Shown piece by piece: positions 51,956 to 59,868 of a DNA stretch of 64,000 nt. The DNA lies in NCBI RefSeq assembly GCF_039907765.1, contig NZ_JARDJI010000014.1:1-64000 (forward strand), given 5' to 3'. This DNA comes from Aminobacter sp039907765. Its GTDB lineage: Bacteria; Pseudomonadota; Alphaproteobacteria; Rhizobiales; Rhizobiaceae. The position numbers were made by a program, and so were the translations under genes. The notes beneath the pieces were generated by a model. The model saw nothing but the letters and a program-made list of their open reading frames with translations. It ran no database searches and was not told where the DNA came from. The first letter of the stretch is position 1. Each line of letters starts with the position of its first letter.

Positions 51956-53293
51956 CTAGCGGATAACCAGGAAGAGCTTCGCCCCACCGCGAAACAGATC
52001 CAGCGCGATCGTGCCGGCGGTGTTGCGCAGTGCCGTGGCCAGTTCGACCGTGGTTGTGACCGGCTGCCGGTTGACCGCGACAATCACGTCCCCAGCTCGC
52101 AGGCCGGCGCGGGCTGCGGCGCTGCCTTCGTCGACGCGGGAAACGAACACGTTTCCGGCGGCATCTTCGATTTGCGCGCCCTCCAAACGATCGGGCAGCG
52201 CCGCCGTTTTTGCTCCCTTTTCAGGTTCGATACGCACAGTGACAGACTTTCGCGCGCCGTCGCGCAGGTACTCGATGCCCACCTCCGATCCGGCGGGTGC
52301 CAGGCCAACCCGGTTTCGCAGATCGGCTGAGCCGGAGATCGGGTGCTGATCGACACTGACGATCACGTCGCCGGCCAGTAACCCGGCTTGGGCAGCAGGC
52401 GAGCCGTCTTCGACGCTGCTGACAACGGCGCCGGAATTCTCGGCGAGTTTGAGCGCGTCTGCGAGGTCCGGCGTCAAATCCTGGATGGCGATGCCGATAC
52501 GACCCCGCCGCACCTCGCCATGCTCAATGAGTTGCTTCATCACAGTCGACGCCATCGCGATCGGGACAGCGAAACCAATGCCGATATTGCCGCCGGCCGG
52601 CGCGATGATGGCAGTGTTAATGCCAACCAAACGCCCGTCATGTGTCACCAATGCGCCGCCGGAATTGCCCGGATTGATCGAGGCATCAGTCTGGATAAAA
52701 TCTTCGTAGCCCTCGATGTTGATGCCGCTGCGGCCAAGCGCACTGACGATACCAGAGGTAACGGTTTGGCCGAGACCAAATGGATTGCCGATCGCCACCA
52801 CCGGTTCGCCGACGCGAAGCGCATCGGAATCACCAAGGGGGAGGGCCGTAAGCCGGTCGCCCTTGATCCTGAGCAACGCGACGTCGGTCGCCTGGTCGCT
52901 GCCGATCAATTCAGCTGTGAAGCGGCGCCGATCCTTCAGCGTCACCGTGATCTCGCTGGCGTCGGCAACAACGTGATGGTTGGTGAGGACGAACCCCTTT
53001 TCGGCGTCGACGATGACGCCCGATCCGGCGCTCAATCTCGGCTGCGCATCGGGCATGTTGAAATAGCGCCGGAAGAACGGATCATTGTAAAGCGGATTGG
53101 TCTGGGCTGCGGAGCCGGAGGTGACCGCAATGTTGACGACAGCCGGCGTCACTTCTTGCAAAACATCGGGAAGAGGGCGCTCGGCGCTGGCGCTAATAGC
53201 GGGCTGCGGTGCGGCTGCCAATGCGGGCGCCGACGCCAGAACAAGAAAGATTGCCGAAAGCGCAGCAAGATAACTGGACGAATGCGTAGTCAT
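51956..53293 (-). CDS. HtrA/DegP-type periplasmic serine protease
   Basis: A 445-residue trypsin-like protease with a signal peptide (ALSAIFLVLASAPALAAA), catalytic H107 (TNHHVV), D137 (ATDVALL) and S211 (NPGNSGGAL), and two PDZ domains (about 255-345 and 360-440). HtrA proteases degrade or refold damaged envelope proteins. The position beside chaperonin and Hsp20 genes supports a heat/oxidative stress role. The ATG at 53293 lacks a close RBS; GGAGGAAAC lies about 20-25 bases upstream, so the exact start is uncertain and could be the in-frame ATG at 53344. Confidence 0.93.
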   Translation of the reverse strand: MTTHSSSYLAALSAIFLVLASAPALAAAPQPAISASAERPLPDVLQEVTPAVVNIAVTSGSAAQTNPLYNDPFFRRYFNMPDAQPRLSAGSGVIVDAEKGFVLTNHHVVADASEITVTLKDRRRFTAELIGSDQATDVALLRIKGDRLTALPLGDSDALRVGEPVVAIGNPFGLGQTVTSGIVSALGRSGINIEGYEDFIQTDASINPGNSGGALVTHDGRLVGINTAIIAPAGGNIGIGFAVPIAMASTVMKQLIEHGEVRRGRIGIAIQDLTPDLADALKLAENSGAVVSSVEDGSPAAQAGLLAGDVIVSVDQHPISGSADLRNRVGLAPAGSEVGIEYLRDGARKSVTVRIEPEKGAKTAALPDRLEGAQIEDAAGNVFVSRVDEGSAAARAGLRAGDVIVAVNRQPVTTTVELATALRNTAGTIALDLFRGGAKLFLVIR

Positions 53294-53415
53294 TTTTCGG
53301 CCCCGAACTCTAGTTTCCTCCTTTCGACGCCACCGGCTGGCCATCGGGTCTACCGTGAACGGACGATATTGTCCGTTCCTCTCATTTGCCGGCGAACGCC
53401 AGTTTCAGTTGCCCG

Positions 53416-53649
53416 TCAAACATCCGTTTTCGCATCCGTCTTCGGGTTCGCTTTTCCGTCCGACAACTGCCGCGCCGCCAAGAACATCACCGTGTACGCT
53501 GCCTTCCGTCGGTCCCAGCCTACGGATTCAGTCATGTCGAGCACTTCGGTCAGTACTGGCTCCAGCACGGTTTTCAGATCGGCCTCATAACTCAGTTCGG
53601 ACGCCGCACGTTGCGGCGGCGCAATCTTGTTGATGTTGATCGTATCCAT
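53416..53649 (-). CDS. small hypothetical protein downstream of groEL
   Basis: A 77-residue protein (MDTININKIAPPQRAASELSYEADL, later GWDRRKAAYTVMFLAARQLSDG), amphipathic and without recognisable motif. It lies just after the groEL hairpin and on the same strand, so it may be expressed from read-through of groESL. The shorter start at 53649 is used because a 93-residue alternative includes the hairpin bases. Confidence 0.6.
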   Translation of the reverse strand: MDTININKIAPPQRAASELSYEADLKTVLEPVLTEVLDMTESVGWDRRKAAYTVMFLAARQLSDGKANPKTDAKTDV

Positions 53650-53665
53650 GGCATCACCCGTCTGG

Positions 53666-53701
53666 GGCCGTGTCCGCGCCCGGATGGACGCGGACACGGC
53701 C
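53666..53701 (-). terminator. 13-bp stem-loop after groEL
   Basis: GGCCGTGTCCGCG (53666-53678) and CGCGGACACGGCC (53689-53701) form a perfect 13-bp stem with a 10-base loop, 10 bases after the groEL stop. The lack of a T-run makes it a partial terminator or an mRNA processing/stability element before the small downstream gene. Confidence 0.6.
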
Positions 53702-53711
53702 TCTCTGTCTC

Positions 53712-55340
53712 TTAGAAGTCCATGCCACCGCCGGGCATCGCCGGCAGCGGCGCGTCCTTCTTCGGCTTCTCGGCCACCATCGCCTCGGTGGTGACCAGCA
53801 AGCCAGCGACGGACGCAGCGTCCTGAAGTGCGGTGCGCACCACTTTCACCGGATCGATGACGCCCTGGCTGTAGAGGTCGCCAAACTCATTGGTTTGTGC
53901 GTTCCAGCCATAGCCGAACTCGGCCTTGTCACGCAGTTTGCCGACGATGATCGAGCCTTCGGCGCCAGCGTTTTCCGCGATCTGTCGCACCGGCGCTTCG
54001 AGGGCGCGCCGCACGATCTCGACACCATGTTTCTGGTCGGAATTGTCGGCCTGGACATTGTCGAGCGCCTTTACCGCGCGCAGCAGGGCCACGCCGCCGC
54101 CCGGCAACACACCTTCTTCAACTGCGGCGCGGGTGGCATGCATGGCGTCATCGACGCGATCCTTGCGCTCCTTCACCTCGACCTCGGTCGAGCCGCCGAC
54201 GCGAATGACGGCGACGCCCCCGGCGAGTTTGGCCAGGCGTTCCTGCAGCTTCTCACGATCGTAGTCCGAGGTGGTCTCCTCTATCTGGGCCTTGATCTGC
54301 GCAACACGCCCCTGGATCTCGGTCCTGGAGCCGGCGCCGTCAACGATGGTGGTGTTTTCCTTCTCGACGACCACCTTCTTGGCGCGGCCCAGCATGTTCA
54401 ACGTCACGTTTTCAAGCTTGATGCCGAGATCTTCCGAGATCGCCGTGCCGCCGGTCAGTATGGCGATATCTTCCAGCATCGCCTTGCGGCGATCGCCGAA
54501 GCCAGGCGCCTTGACGGCAACGACCTTGAGGCCGCCTCGCAACTTGTTGACGACAAGGGTAGCCAACGCCTCGCCCTCGACGTCCTCCGCGATGATCAGC
54601 AGCGGCTTGCCGGACTGGACGACCGCCTCAAGCACCGGCAGCAAAGCCTGCAGGTTGGACAGCTTCTTTTCGTGAATCAGGACATAAGGCTCTTCCAACT
54701 CGACGCGCATCTTGTCCTGGTTGGTGACGAAATAGGGGGACAGGTAACCGCGATCGAACTGCATGCCTTCGACGACTTCGAGTTCAGTTTCGGCGGTTTT
54801 TGCCTCCTCAACCGTGATAACACCCTCGTTGCCGACTTTTTGCATCGCCTCGGCGAGGAAACGGCCAATTTCGGCGTCACCATTGGCCGAAATCGTTCCG
54901 ACCTGGGCGATCTCGTCGTTCCTGGTGACCTTGCGAGCATTGACCTTGAGTTCGGCGACCACGGCGTCGACGGCCTTGTCAATGCCACGCTTCAAATCCA
55001 TCGGGTTCATGCCGGAAGCGACAGCTTTGGCACCTTCCTTGACAATCGCCTGGGCAAGCACCGTCGCCGTTGTGGTCCCGTCGCCGGCGATGTCGCTGGT
55101 CTTGGACGCGACCTCGCGCACCATCTGTGCGCCCATGTTCTCGAATTTGTCTTCAAGCTCGATCTCCTTGGCGACGGTGACACCGTCCTTGGTGATGCGA
55201 GGGGCGCCGAACGACTTGTCGATCACAACGTTGCGGCCCTTGGGGCCGAGCGTGACCTTCACAGCGTTGGCGAGAATGTCGACACCGCGCAGCATCTTCT
55301 CGCGGGCTTCGGTATGGAATTTGACTTCCTTAGCAGCCAT
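53712..55340 (-). CDS. groL: chaperonin GroEL (60 kDa)
   Basis: A 542-residue chaperonin: AAKEVKFHTEAREKML at the N-terminus, VTLGPKGRNVV, DGTTTATVLAQAI (ATP-binding), GVVVLKVGGSTE-like AVIRVGGSTEVEVKE and EEGVLPGGGVALLRA. The C-terminus is PAMPGGGMDF, a short GGM tail. It forms the double ring that folds proteins with GroES, encoded just upstream. Accessory groESL copies are common in rhizobia and often under heat or symbiosis control; here the operon has RpoH-type and CIRCE elements. Confidence 0.98.
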   Translation of the reverse strand: MAAKEVKFHTEAREKMLRGVDILANAVKVTLGPKGRNVVIDKSFGAPRITKDGVTVAKEIELEDKFENMGAQMVREVASKTSDIAGDGTTTATVLAQAIVKEGAKAVASGMNPMDLKRGIDKAVDAVVAELKVNARKVTRNDEIAQVGTISANGDAEIGRFLAEAMQKVGNEGVITVEEAKTAETELEVVEGMQFDRGYLSPYFVTNQDKMRVELEEPYVLIHEKKLSNLQALLPVLEAVVQSGKPLLIIAEDVEGEALATLVVNKLRGGLKVVAVKAPGFGDRRKAMLEDIAILTGGTAISEDLGIKLENVTLNMLGRAKKVVVEKENTTIVDGAGSRTEIQGRVAQIKAQIEETTSDYDREKLQERLAKLAGGVAVIRVGGSTEVEVKERKDRVDDAMHATRAAVEEGVLPGGGVALLRAVKALDNVQADNSDQKHGVEIVRRALEAPVRQIAENAGAEGSIIVGKLRDKAEFGYGWNAQTNEFGDLYSQGVIDPVKVVRTALQDAASVAGLLVTTEAMVAEKPKKDAPLPAMPGGGMDF

Positions 55341-55373
55341 TTTTCTTGCTCCTTCTTAAACGCCGGGTGCCAC

Positions 55374-55688
55374 TCAGGCGGCCTTCCTGGCCTGGGCCGC
55401 GGCATCGATCACGCCCATCACGTCGGACTCCTTCATGATCAGGAGATCCTCTCCATTGAGCCTGATCTCGGTGCCGGACCATTTGCCGAACAGGATGCGG
55501 TCGCCAACCTTGACGTCGAGCGGCTGCAACTGGCCGCTGTCGTCGTGGGCGCCCGGACCAACGGCGATGACCTCGCCTTCCTGCGGCTTCTCCTTGGCTG
55601 TGTCGGGGATGATGATGCCGCCGGCCGTTTTTTCCTCGGCCTCGATGCGGCGGACCAGGATACGGTCGTGCAATGGACGGAACGTCAT
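55374..55688 (-). CDS. groES: co-chaperonin GroES (10 kDa)
   Basis: A 104-residue GroES: FRPLHDRILVRRIEAEEKTAGGIIIPD, the mobile loop, followed by KPQEGEVIAVGPGAHDDSG and ILFGKWSGTEIRLNGEDLLIMKESDVMGVI. It caps the GroEL ring. The ATG at 55688 follows GGAGAACGAC; a longer frame to 55832 is rejected as it passes through the promoter. It is 33 bases ahead of groEL and forms its operon. Confidence 0.97.
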   Translation of the reverse strand: MTFRPLHDRILVRRIEAEEKTAGGIIIPDTAKEKPQEGEVIAVGPGAHDDSGQLQPLDVKVGDRILFGKWSGTEIRLNGEDLLIMKESDVMGVIDAAAQARKAA

Positions 55689-55791
55689 GTCGTTCTCCTC
55701 ATGGACAAACAGATTTTTGAGGTTCCTCCGCGCTGCATCCGAAGCGGTGCGGCGCGGGGTGCGCGACCCTCTTCGGCATCGCGCGCAATCG

Positions 55792-55820
55792 ATCTGGGTG
55801 AGGTGTTTTTGAGTTTCAAG
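55792..55820 (-). promoter_or_regulatory. RpoH-type heat-shock promoter of groESL
   Basis: On the minus strand, CTTGAAA (55820-55814) is followed after 15 bases by CCCAGAT (55798-55792), close to the alphaproteobacterial sigma-32 pattern (CTTGAAA ... CCCCATNT). It lies about 100 bases before the groES start. Confidence 0.6.
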
Positions 55821-55837
55821 AGGTGGCCGCAAAATTT

Positions 55838-55864
55838 TTAGCGCTCGGGCTTGCCGAGTGCTAG
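55838..55864. promoter_or_regulatory. CIRCE element (HrcA operator)
   Basis: TTAGCGCTC, nine bases, then GAGTGCTAG: one base off TTAGCACTC-N9-GAGTGCTAA in each arm. CIRCE is bound by the HrcA repressor. Position: about 150 bases before groES and slightly upstream of the RpoH-like promoter, so groESL may answer to both systems. Confidence 0.85.
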
Positions 55865-55912
55865 CGCGCTGAATTCATGCAGCTATCCGCCGCGACGGCG
55901 TGATTCTGGGGG

Positions 55913-55941
55913 CTTGAAATTTCGTTCGAATCCTCCAAAAT
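55913..55941 (+). promoter_or_regulatory. possible heat-shock promoter of the 56018 gene
   Basis: CTTGAAA at 55913-55919 on the plus strand, followed 15 bases later by a CTCCAAAA region. It would start the divergent operon of the 115-residue protein and Usg. The -10 match is weak. Confidence 0.35.
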
Positions 55942-56017
55942 TTTTGTCCGACGGTGGTCCGCCCAGGACCCGTCGGAACGTCAACGCAAAGGAGTTTTTT
56001 GTAACGGAGGACCATCG

Positions 56018-56365
56018 ATGGAACGAACCGTCCCGACGATCATCCCCTCGATCGCCCCTGAAACCACGGATCTGTCACTGGACCGTCTGCTTTTCCCGGC
56101 CCGGTTCTTCAGCCATCCCGACGATGTGGTGACGGACGATCAGCTCGAGATTCAGGAAAAGCGCGCCATTCTTGCCTCCTGGGCATCGGATGCATGCGCG
56201 GTCGAATCCATACCGGCCCTGCGCAAGCCACCAGGCGTTGCGGCCCCGGTGACTTTCGATGCTGTCATGAATGCGCTTCGCCGGCTCGATGAAATCCGCG
56301 CCGACGTCGGCTGCAAATTCGACCAGAGCGGCAACCGCGAACGTCCGGAAAGATTGGACGCTTGA
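56018..56365 (+). CDS. conserved hypothetical protein of stress islands
   Basis: A 115-residue protein with a central QLEIQEKRAILASWASDACAVESIPALRKPPG segment, which I recognise as a recurring pattern in short rhizobial proteins near chaperone genes, without a known function. It begins 24 bases after an AACGGAGG site. Its stop overlaps the usg start by ATGA, so the two are coupled and co-expressed, probably from the heat-type promoter upstream. Confidence 0.78.
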   Translation: MERTVPTIIPSIAPETTDLSLDRLLFPARFFSHPDDVVTDDQLEIQEKRAILASWASDACAVESIPALRKPPGVAAPVTFDAVMNALRRLDEIRADVGCKFDQSGNRERPERLDA

Positions 56366-56655
56366 TGGTGACCGAGAAGAAGCTTGTGGTCAGCAGGGAA
56401 TTTCGGCTCCAGATGGAGGGTTACGGCCTTACGACCGCGGAGATCCATTATCACCTTCCTGATTACCCGCGGTTGTTGCAACTTTACGTCTGGCAGGAAT
56501 ACGACCTCGCACCGGAATTCCCGACGCTGAAAGGTTTCCTGAGCTACTGGGAACAGGAACTTGAAGGCGCGCTCCATTCCGTGCGCGTTGCCCACCACCG
56601 CCTGATCAAACCTGCGGAGTGGCAGGCGGTGGACGGGGTGTTTACGATTCAGTGA
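56362..56655 (+). CDS. usg: Usg family protein
   Basis: A 97-residue Usg protein: MEGYGLTTAEIHYHLPDYP, LLQLYVWQEYDLAPEFPTLKGFL and SVRVAHHRLIKPAEWQAVDG are near-invariant family segments. Usg proteins are small alphaproteobacterial proteins named from the tryptophan locus in Caulobacter, with no settled biochemical role. This copy is outside a trp context and is coupled to the preceding gene, suggesting recruitment into the stress island. Confidence 0.92.
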   Translation: MMVTEKKLVVSREFRLQMEGYGLTTAEIHYHLPDYPRLLQLYVWQEYDLAPEFPTLKGFLSYWEQELEGALHSVRVAHHRLIKPAEWQAVDGVFTIQ

Positions 56656-56900
56656 GCACCTGGGCCCGGTGCAGCCGGGCCCTCTATCTCGTCATCGTCG
56701 GGCTCAATCAAGTCAATCAGTGCCGCTACCCGCGTTCCGGGCAGAGGGCGGCCTTGCCCCATCAACGCGTCGTCGCCAAAAGCCCAACCCCACGCCTCCC
56801 TCAGTTCCTCAAGCGAAGCGCCGGACAGGATCACCTCTGCAATCGTCGCATCGTCCACCGGTCCGAGGACCGAGACAACGTCTTCCCGCGTCATGGTCAT
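56649..56900 (-). CDS. small conserved hypothetical protein
   Basis: An 83-residue acidic protein (MTMTREDVVSVLGPVDDATIAEVILSGASLEEL, then WAFGDDALMGQGRPLPGTRVAALIDLI). The fold looks like a small helical bundle, and the pattern recurs in alphaproteobacteria, but I know no function. GGAGATAAGCG precedes the ATG. It is convergent with usg and overlaps its stop by 7 bases. Confidence 0.75.
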   Translation of the reverse strand: MTMTREDVVSVLGPVDDATIAEVILSGASLEELREAWGWAFGDDALMGQGRPLPGTRVAALIDLIEPDDDEIEGPAAPGPGAH

Positions 56901-57017
56901 CGCTTATCTCCATCGATTTGCCAGCGGACTAGATGGGCATTGGAAGGAGCGCTTTCCAGCGGTTCCGGCCTGCGAATACACTGCCAAGCCGTCAAAATGT
57001 CGGATCGATTGATCCCC

Positions 57018-57046
57018 CTTGACACAGCCTAGATCGCTTCCCAACT
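57018..57046 (+). promoter_or_regulatory. RpoH-type promoter of the first hsp20 gene
   Basis: CTTGACA (57018-57024), 15 bases, CCCAACT (57040-57046). The 15-base spacing is identical to that of the groESL promoter at 55792-55820, which supports a shared sigma-32-type control. Confidence 0.5.
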
Positions 57047-57144
57047 CATTGCTCGTCGGCTGCTGTAAAGGGCCGACACGGTCAGGGAGCGCCAGGCTTC
57101 TTGGCGCTTCCTCGTACCTATGTTGCTCCAAGGAGGATGTAGCT
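57047..57144 (+). promoter_or_regulatory. ROSE-like RNA thermometer in the hsp20 leader
   Basis: The leader can fold into a stem GTCGGC/GCCGAC (57055-57060 with 57072-57077), a stem AGCGCCA/TGGCGCT (57088-57094 with 57102-57108) and a terminal stem in which TTGCTCC (57123-57129) faces the AAGGAGGAT Shine-Dalgarno (57130-57138). The TTGCT opposite the SD is the hallmark of ROSE elements that block hsp20 translation at low temperature. Confidence 0.78.
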
Positions 57145-57615
57145 ATGAGAACAAATATGGACTTCTCTCCCTTCTACAGGTCGAGCATCGGCTTCGACCG
57201 GATTTTCGACCTGCTCGAAAAATCCAGCATTCCGCAAAATGGCGACAACTGGCCGCCTTACGACATCGCCAAGCTCGGCGAAGACACCTATCGGATCATC
57301 CTGGCGGTAGCCGGTTTCACCGAAGACGAGCTTTCGATCACGCATGAGCCGAACCTGCTCGTGATCAACGGCGCCAAGACAGAAAATAGCGAGGTCTTAT
57401 ACCTCCACCATGGTCTGGCACTGAGGCCGTTTGCCCGTCGTTTCGAGCTCGCCGACCATGTGAGTGTCGTCGATGCGAAGCTGGAGAACGGCCTGCTGAT
57501 CATCGACCTCAGGAAGGAAATTCCCGAGGAGATGAAGCCGCGACGGATCGCGATCAACGCCGACGCCGGCAAGAAGTCCGCGTCGAAGCGGATCGAAGGC
57601 AAGGTAGCGGCCTGA
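57145..57615 (+). CDS. small heat-shock protein Hsp20 (IbpA-like), first copy
   Basis: A 156-residue Hsp20: N-terminal MDFSPFYRSSIGFDRIFDLLEK, alpha-crystallin domain from about residue 35 (YDIAKLGEDTYRIILAVAGFTEDELSI to ELADHVSVVDAKLENGLLIIDL) and a C-terminal IxI-like RRIAI. It matches class A rhizobial Hsp20 (IbpA type). The ATG at 57145 lies 8-9 bases after AGGAGG within the ROSE-like leader, so translation is probably temperature-controlled. Confidence 0.96.
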   Translation: MRTNMDFSPFYRSSIGFDRIFDLLEKSSIPQNGDNWPPYDIAKLGEDTYRIILAVAGFTEDELSITHEPNLLVINGAKTENSEVLYLHHGLALRPFARRFELADHVSVVDAKLENGLLIIDLRKEIPEEMKPRRIAINADAGKKSASKRIEGKVAA

Positions 57616-57714
57616 TCTTACGAATAGCTGGACAGCGCGACACCCATCACGATTTGGGGTGGGGTGTCGTGACCAAAACGCGAAAGGACAAGTAAAACAA
57701 GAAAGGAACGGACA

Positions 57715-58224
57715 ATGAGTGTACGTCACCTTATCCCATGGAGCCGTGGCAACAACCAGGCTCCGGCGATCTATCGCGGCGACGACATGGACCCGTTCCT
57801 GTCACTGCACCGCAACGTCAACCGGCTGTTCGACGAGGTCTTCCGCGATTTTGACACGCCGTCGGTGTTTGGCCGCATGATGCCTCGAAACGGCGCCTGG
57901 CCGAGCGTCGAATTCTCCGAAACCGACAAGGAGATCCGAGTGACGGCCGAGGTGCCGGGCCTTGAGGAAAACGACATCGAGGTCCTGCTGGAAGACGGTG
58001 TCCTGACGCTTCGCGGCGAGAAAAGATCGGAAAACGAGGACAAGGATCGTCAGTTCAGCGAACGCTATTACGGGCGTTTCGAACGGCGTCTTGCCCTTGG
58101 CCGTGAAGTTGAGGAGGACAAGGTCGCGGCGACCTTCAAGAACGGCGTGCTCACGGTGACGCTGCCGAAGACCGAGAAGGCGCAGGCAAACGCCAAGCGC
58201 ATCGCGATCAACAGCAGCAAGTGA
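57715..58224 (+). CDS. small heat-shock protein Hsp20 (class C-like), second copy
   Basis: A 169-residue Hsp20: SLHRNVNRLFDEVFRDF, then WPSVEFSETDKEIRVTAEVPGLEENDIEVLLEDGVLTLRGEK and RRLALGREVEEDKVAATFKNGVLTVTLPK, ending in AKRIAINSSK. This type lacks a ROSE-like leader; AAGAAAGGAACGGACA precedes its ATG. The 99-base gap from the first copy contains a GACACCC/GGGTGTC hairpin near 57640-57670. The two copies could form mixed oligomers or have different client ranges. Confidence 0.96.
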   Translation: MSVRHLIPWSRGNNQAPAIYRGDDMDPFLSLHRNVNRLFDEVFRDFDTPSVFGRMMPRNGAWPSVEFSETDKEIRVTAEVPGLEENDIEVLLEDGVLTLRGEKRSENEDKDRQFSERYYGRFERRLALGREVEEDKVAATFKNGVLTVTLPKTEKAQANAKRIAINSSK

Positions 58225-58298
58225 TCAGCCGAGGACGGCAAGCCGACCGGGTGCCCTCCAGGTGCCCGGCGGCATCCTTCCGAAAAGGAGGGATGTCA

Positions 58299-58772
58299 AT
58301 GACAGAGCCACTTACACCGGATCAGGACAAGAACCGCATTAGATCGCAGTGTTGGCAAGCTGCGAAAACCGACCAGCCGATGCTGTTTCACATCCGTCGG
58401 CCGGCGCTGCCCCGTCATGTAACGGCGCGGATTTTTCGTCCCAGCCGCTCGGTGATGACGTCGGCACGCGGGACTGCCCGGCCGTGGCGGCTCGTCTTCG
58501 AGCGGCGGACGCCGCCCTTCATTGACCCGCTGATGGGTTATACCGGAGGGGACGACACGCTGACCCACGTTCAACTGCATTTCCCGACCAGGGAAGCAGC
58601 GATTGCTTTCGCCGAAAGACAGAAATTCGACTTTGTGGTGCAGGACAGCCCGCCAGAGCGCCCTCGGCCAAACGTCAGGAAACTGCGCGCCGATCCCGGC
58701 GCCTGCGTTCTTACGTCCAGCCACACGAAGGAGAACAACGACAAACAGGGAGGCAGAGATGACCAGTCTTGA
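58299..58772 (+). CDS. NDUFS4-like (complex I accessory subunit) domain protein
   Basis: A 157-residue protein with the ETC complex I subunit (NDUFS4/AQDQ) signature: HVTARIFRPSRSVMTSARGTARPWRLVFE, FIDPLMGYTGGDDTLTHVQLHFPTREAAIAFAERQ. In alphaproteobacteria NDUFS4 is a 100-residue complex I accessory subunit; here it has extra N- and C-terminal extensions and lies within a chaperone island, far from nuo genes. It could protect or repair complex I under stress (inference). The ATG at 58299 is chosen with AAGGAGGG 7 bases upstream; an ATG at 58293 is too close. Confidence 0.85.
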   Translation: MTEPLTPDQDKNRIRSQCWQAAKTDQPMLFHIRRPALPRHVTARIFRPSRSVMTSARGTARPWRLVFERRTPPFIDPLMGYTGGDDTLTHVQLHFPTREAAIAFAERQKFDFVVQDSPPERPRPNVRKLRADPGACVLTSSHTKENNDKQGGRDDQS

Positions 58773-59058
58773 ATTTCCGGCTCCAGTCACAGTGAGAGCC
58801 AACGGGGCAATGCATGATATTCAGACGTTCCGGGACGCGATGGCGTTCCTCAATCAATGGCCGAAAAATCGCCGGGGACCGGTGTTCACCTGCGCGGAGA
58901 GAAGTTGCAACGCGGCGATCGCAGGGCAGATGTCAGTCGAACAGGCACGACAGGCCTTCGTCAGCTTCGCCAGAATTGCCGGCGTTCTGATCGGCCCCGA
59001 GCCATCGGCGCCATTGCCGAAGATCGCTCTAAAGCAGTCGCGCCAAAACGCACTCTGA
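58759..59058 (+). CDS. DUF982 domain protein, second copy
   Basis: A 99-residue DUF982 protein (EFPAPVTVRANGAMHDIQTFRDAMAFLNQWPKNRRGPVFTCAERSCNAAIAGQ). It overlaps the end of the NDUFS4-like gene by 14 bases and has GGGAGGCAGAG before the ATG. Same length as the copy at 48338. The pair brackets the stress island, and the IS66 element begins 52 bases further on. Confidence 0.85.
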   Translation: MTSLEFPAPVTVRANGAMHDIQTFRDAMAFLNQWPKNRRGPVFTCAERSCNAAIAGQMSVEQARQAFVSFARIAGVLIGPEPSAPLPKIALKQSRQNAL

Positions 59059-59205
59059 GTAGAGGTTGCCGACCTTTGCTTCCGTAACGCCAACTTCTGC
59101 GGAACCTTTGTAAGCGCCCGGTGATGGCCGCCTTCCGGGGTGGGGTTCGGATCGGATAGCAGTCGGGCTCTGGACGCGGAAGATAGTGTCCACGAGCGGG
59201 GCTTA

Positions 59206-59613
59206 ATGGACACGATCGCGACGGATGGAGTGGCTGGCCAAGATTCTGGGATGACGCGCGCGCGCCGGCGCAAGTCATACTCTCTCGAAGAGAAGCAGCG
59301 GCTGGTTGCCGAGAGCTGTGAGTCAGGGTCGTCAGTGTCGCTGGTGGCGCGGCGGCACGATATCAATGCGAACCTGTTGTTCACGTGGCGCCGGCAGATG
59401 CGCACGCCGACATCGGTGGCTTCGCCGCTGGAATTGATCCCGGTCGAAGTCATCAGCAGCGCGCCGGCAGCCTCACCAGCCGCGGCGGTTGGGGCGGAAC
59501 AGCGCGGCATGATTGAGATCGTCCTGGTCGGCGGTGTGCGCGTGCGGGTAGACGCCGCGATCAGCGAGGCAGCGTTGCGGCGAGTGCTGTCGGCTCTGAA
59601 GGCGGTGGCATGA
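59206..59613 (+). CDS. tnpA: IS66-family TnpA (accessory HTH protein)
   Basis: A 135-residue TnpA with the helix-turn-helix region RRRKSYSLEEKQRLVAES, SVSLVARRHDINANLLFTWRRQM and the GMIEIVLVGGVRVRVD C-terminus, all standard in IS66. The start at 59206 (MDTIATDG) is chosen as the first plausible ATG after the end of the element; its stop overlaps tnpB by ATGA. It is required with TnpB for transposition. Confidence 0.9.
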   Translation: MDTIATDGVAGQDSGMTRARRRKSYSLEEKQRLVAESCESGSSVSLVARRHDINANLLFTWRRQMRTPTSVASPLELIPVEVISSAPAASPAAAVGAEQRGMIEIVLVGGVRVRVDAAISEAALRRVLSALKAVA

Positions 59614-59725
59614 TCGCGCCCGGGTCTGGGGTGCGGGTCTATCTGGCGACGCAGCCCTGCGATATGCGCAAAGGGATGGATGGCTTGGCCGCCCAGGTCC
59701 AGAACGTGCTGGCCGCCGATCCCTT

Positions 59726-59809
59726 CTTATGCATCGGGTGAGATTTTGTGGCGGAGGCGTCTCGGCGCCAGCCGAGGCCTGCCAAATCTGGAATCCCCCG
59801 CCACATAAT
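59726..59809. repeat. left 84-bp inverted repeat of the recombinase element
   Basis: Begins CTTATGCATCGGGTGAG and matches the reverse complement of 61347-61430 at 80 of 84 positions. It has internal dyad TGTGGCGG...CCGCCACA (about 59747-59806), so each end can form a cruciform and probably offers inverted recombinase-binding arms. Confidence 0.9.
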
Positions 59810-59868
59810 ATTTCCTACCTCTCGGATGGGTGCGGGATCCCCCCGCGCCGCTATTCCGGAGGGAAAAT

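Noticed and set aside
53670..55841. A 723-codon plus-strand frame opposite groEL
   Set aside because: It is the complement of groEL/groES, which are unmistakable on the minus strand.
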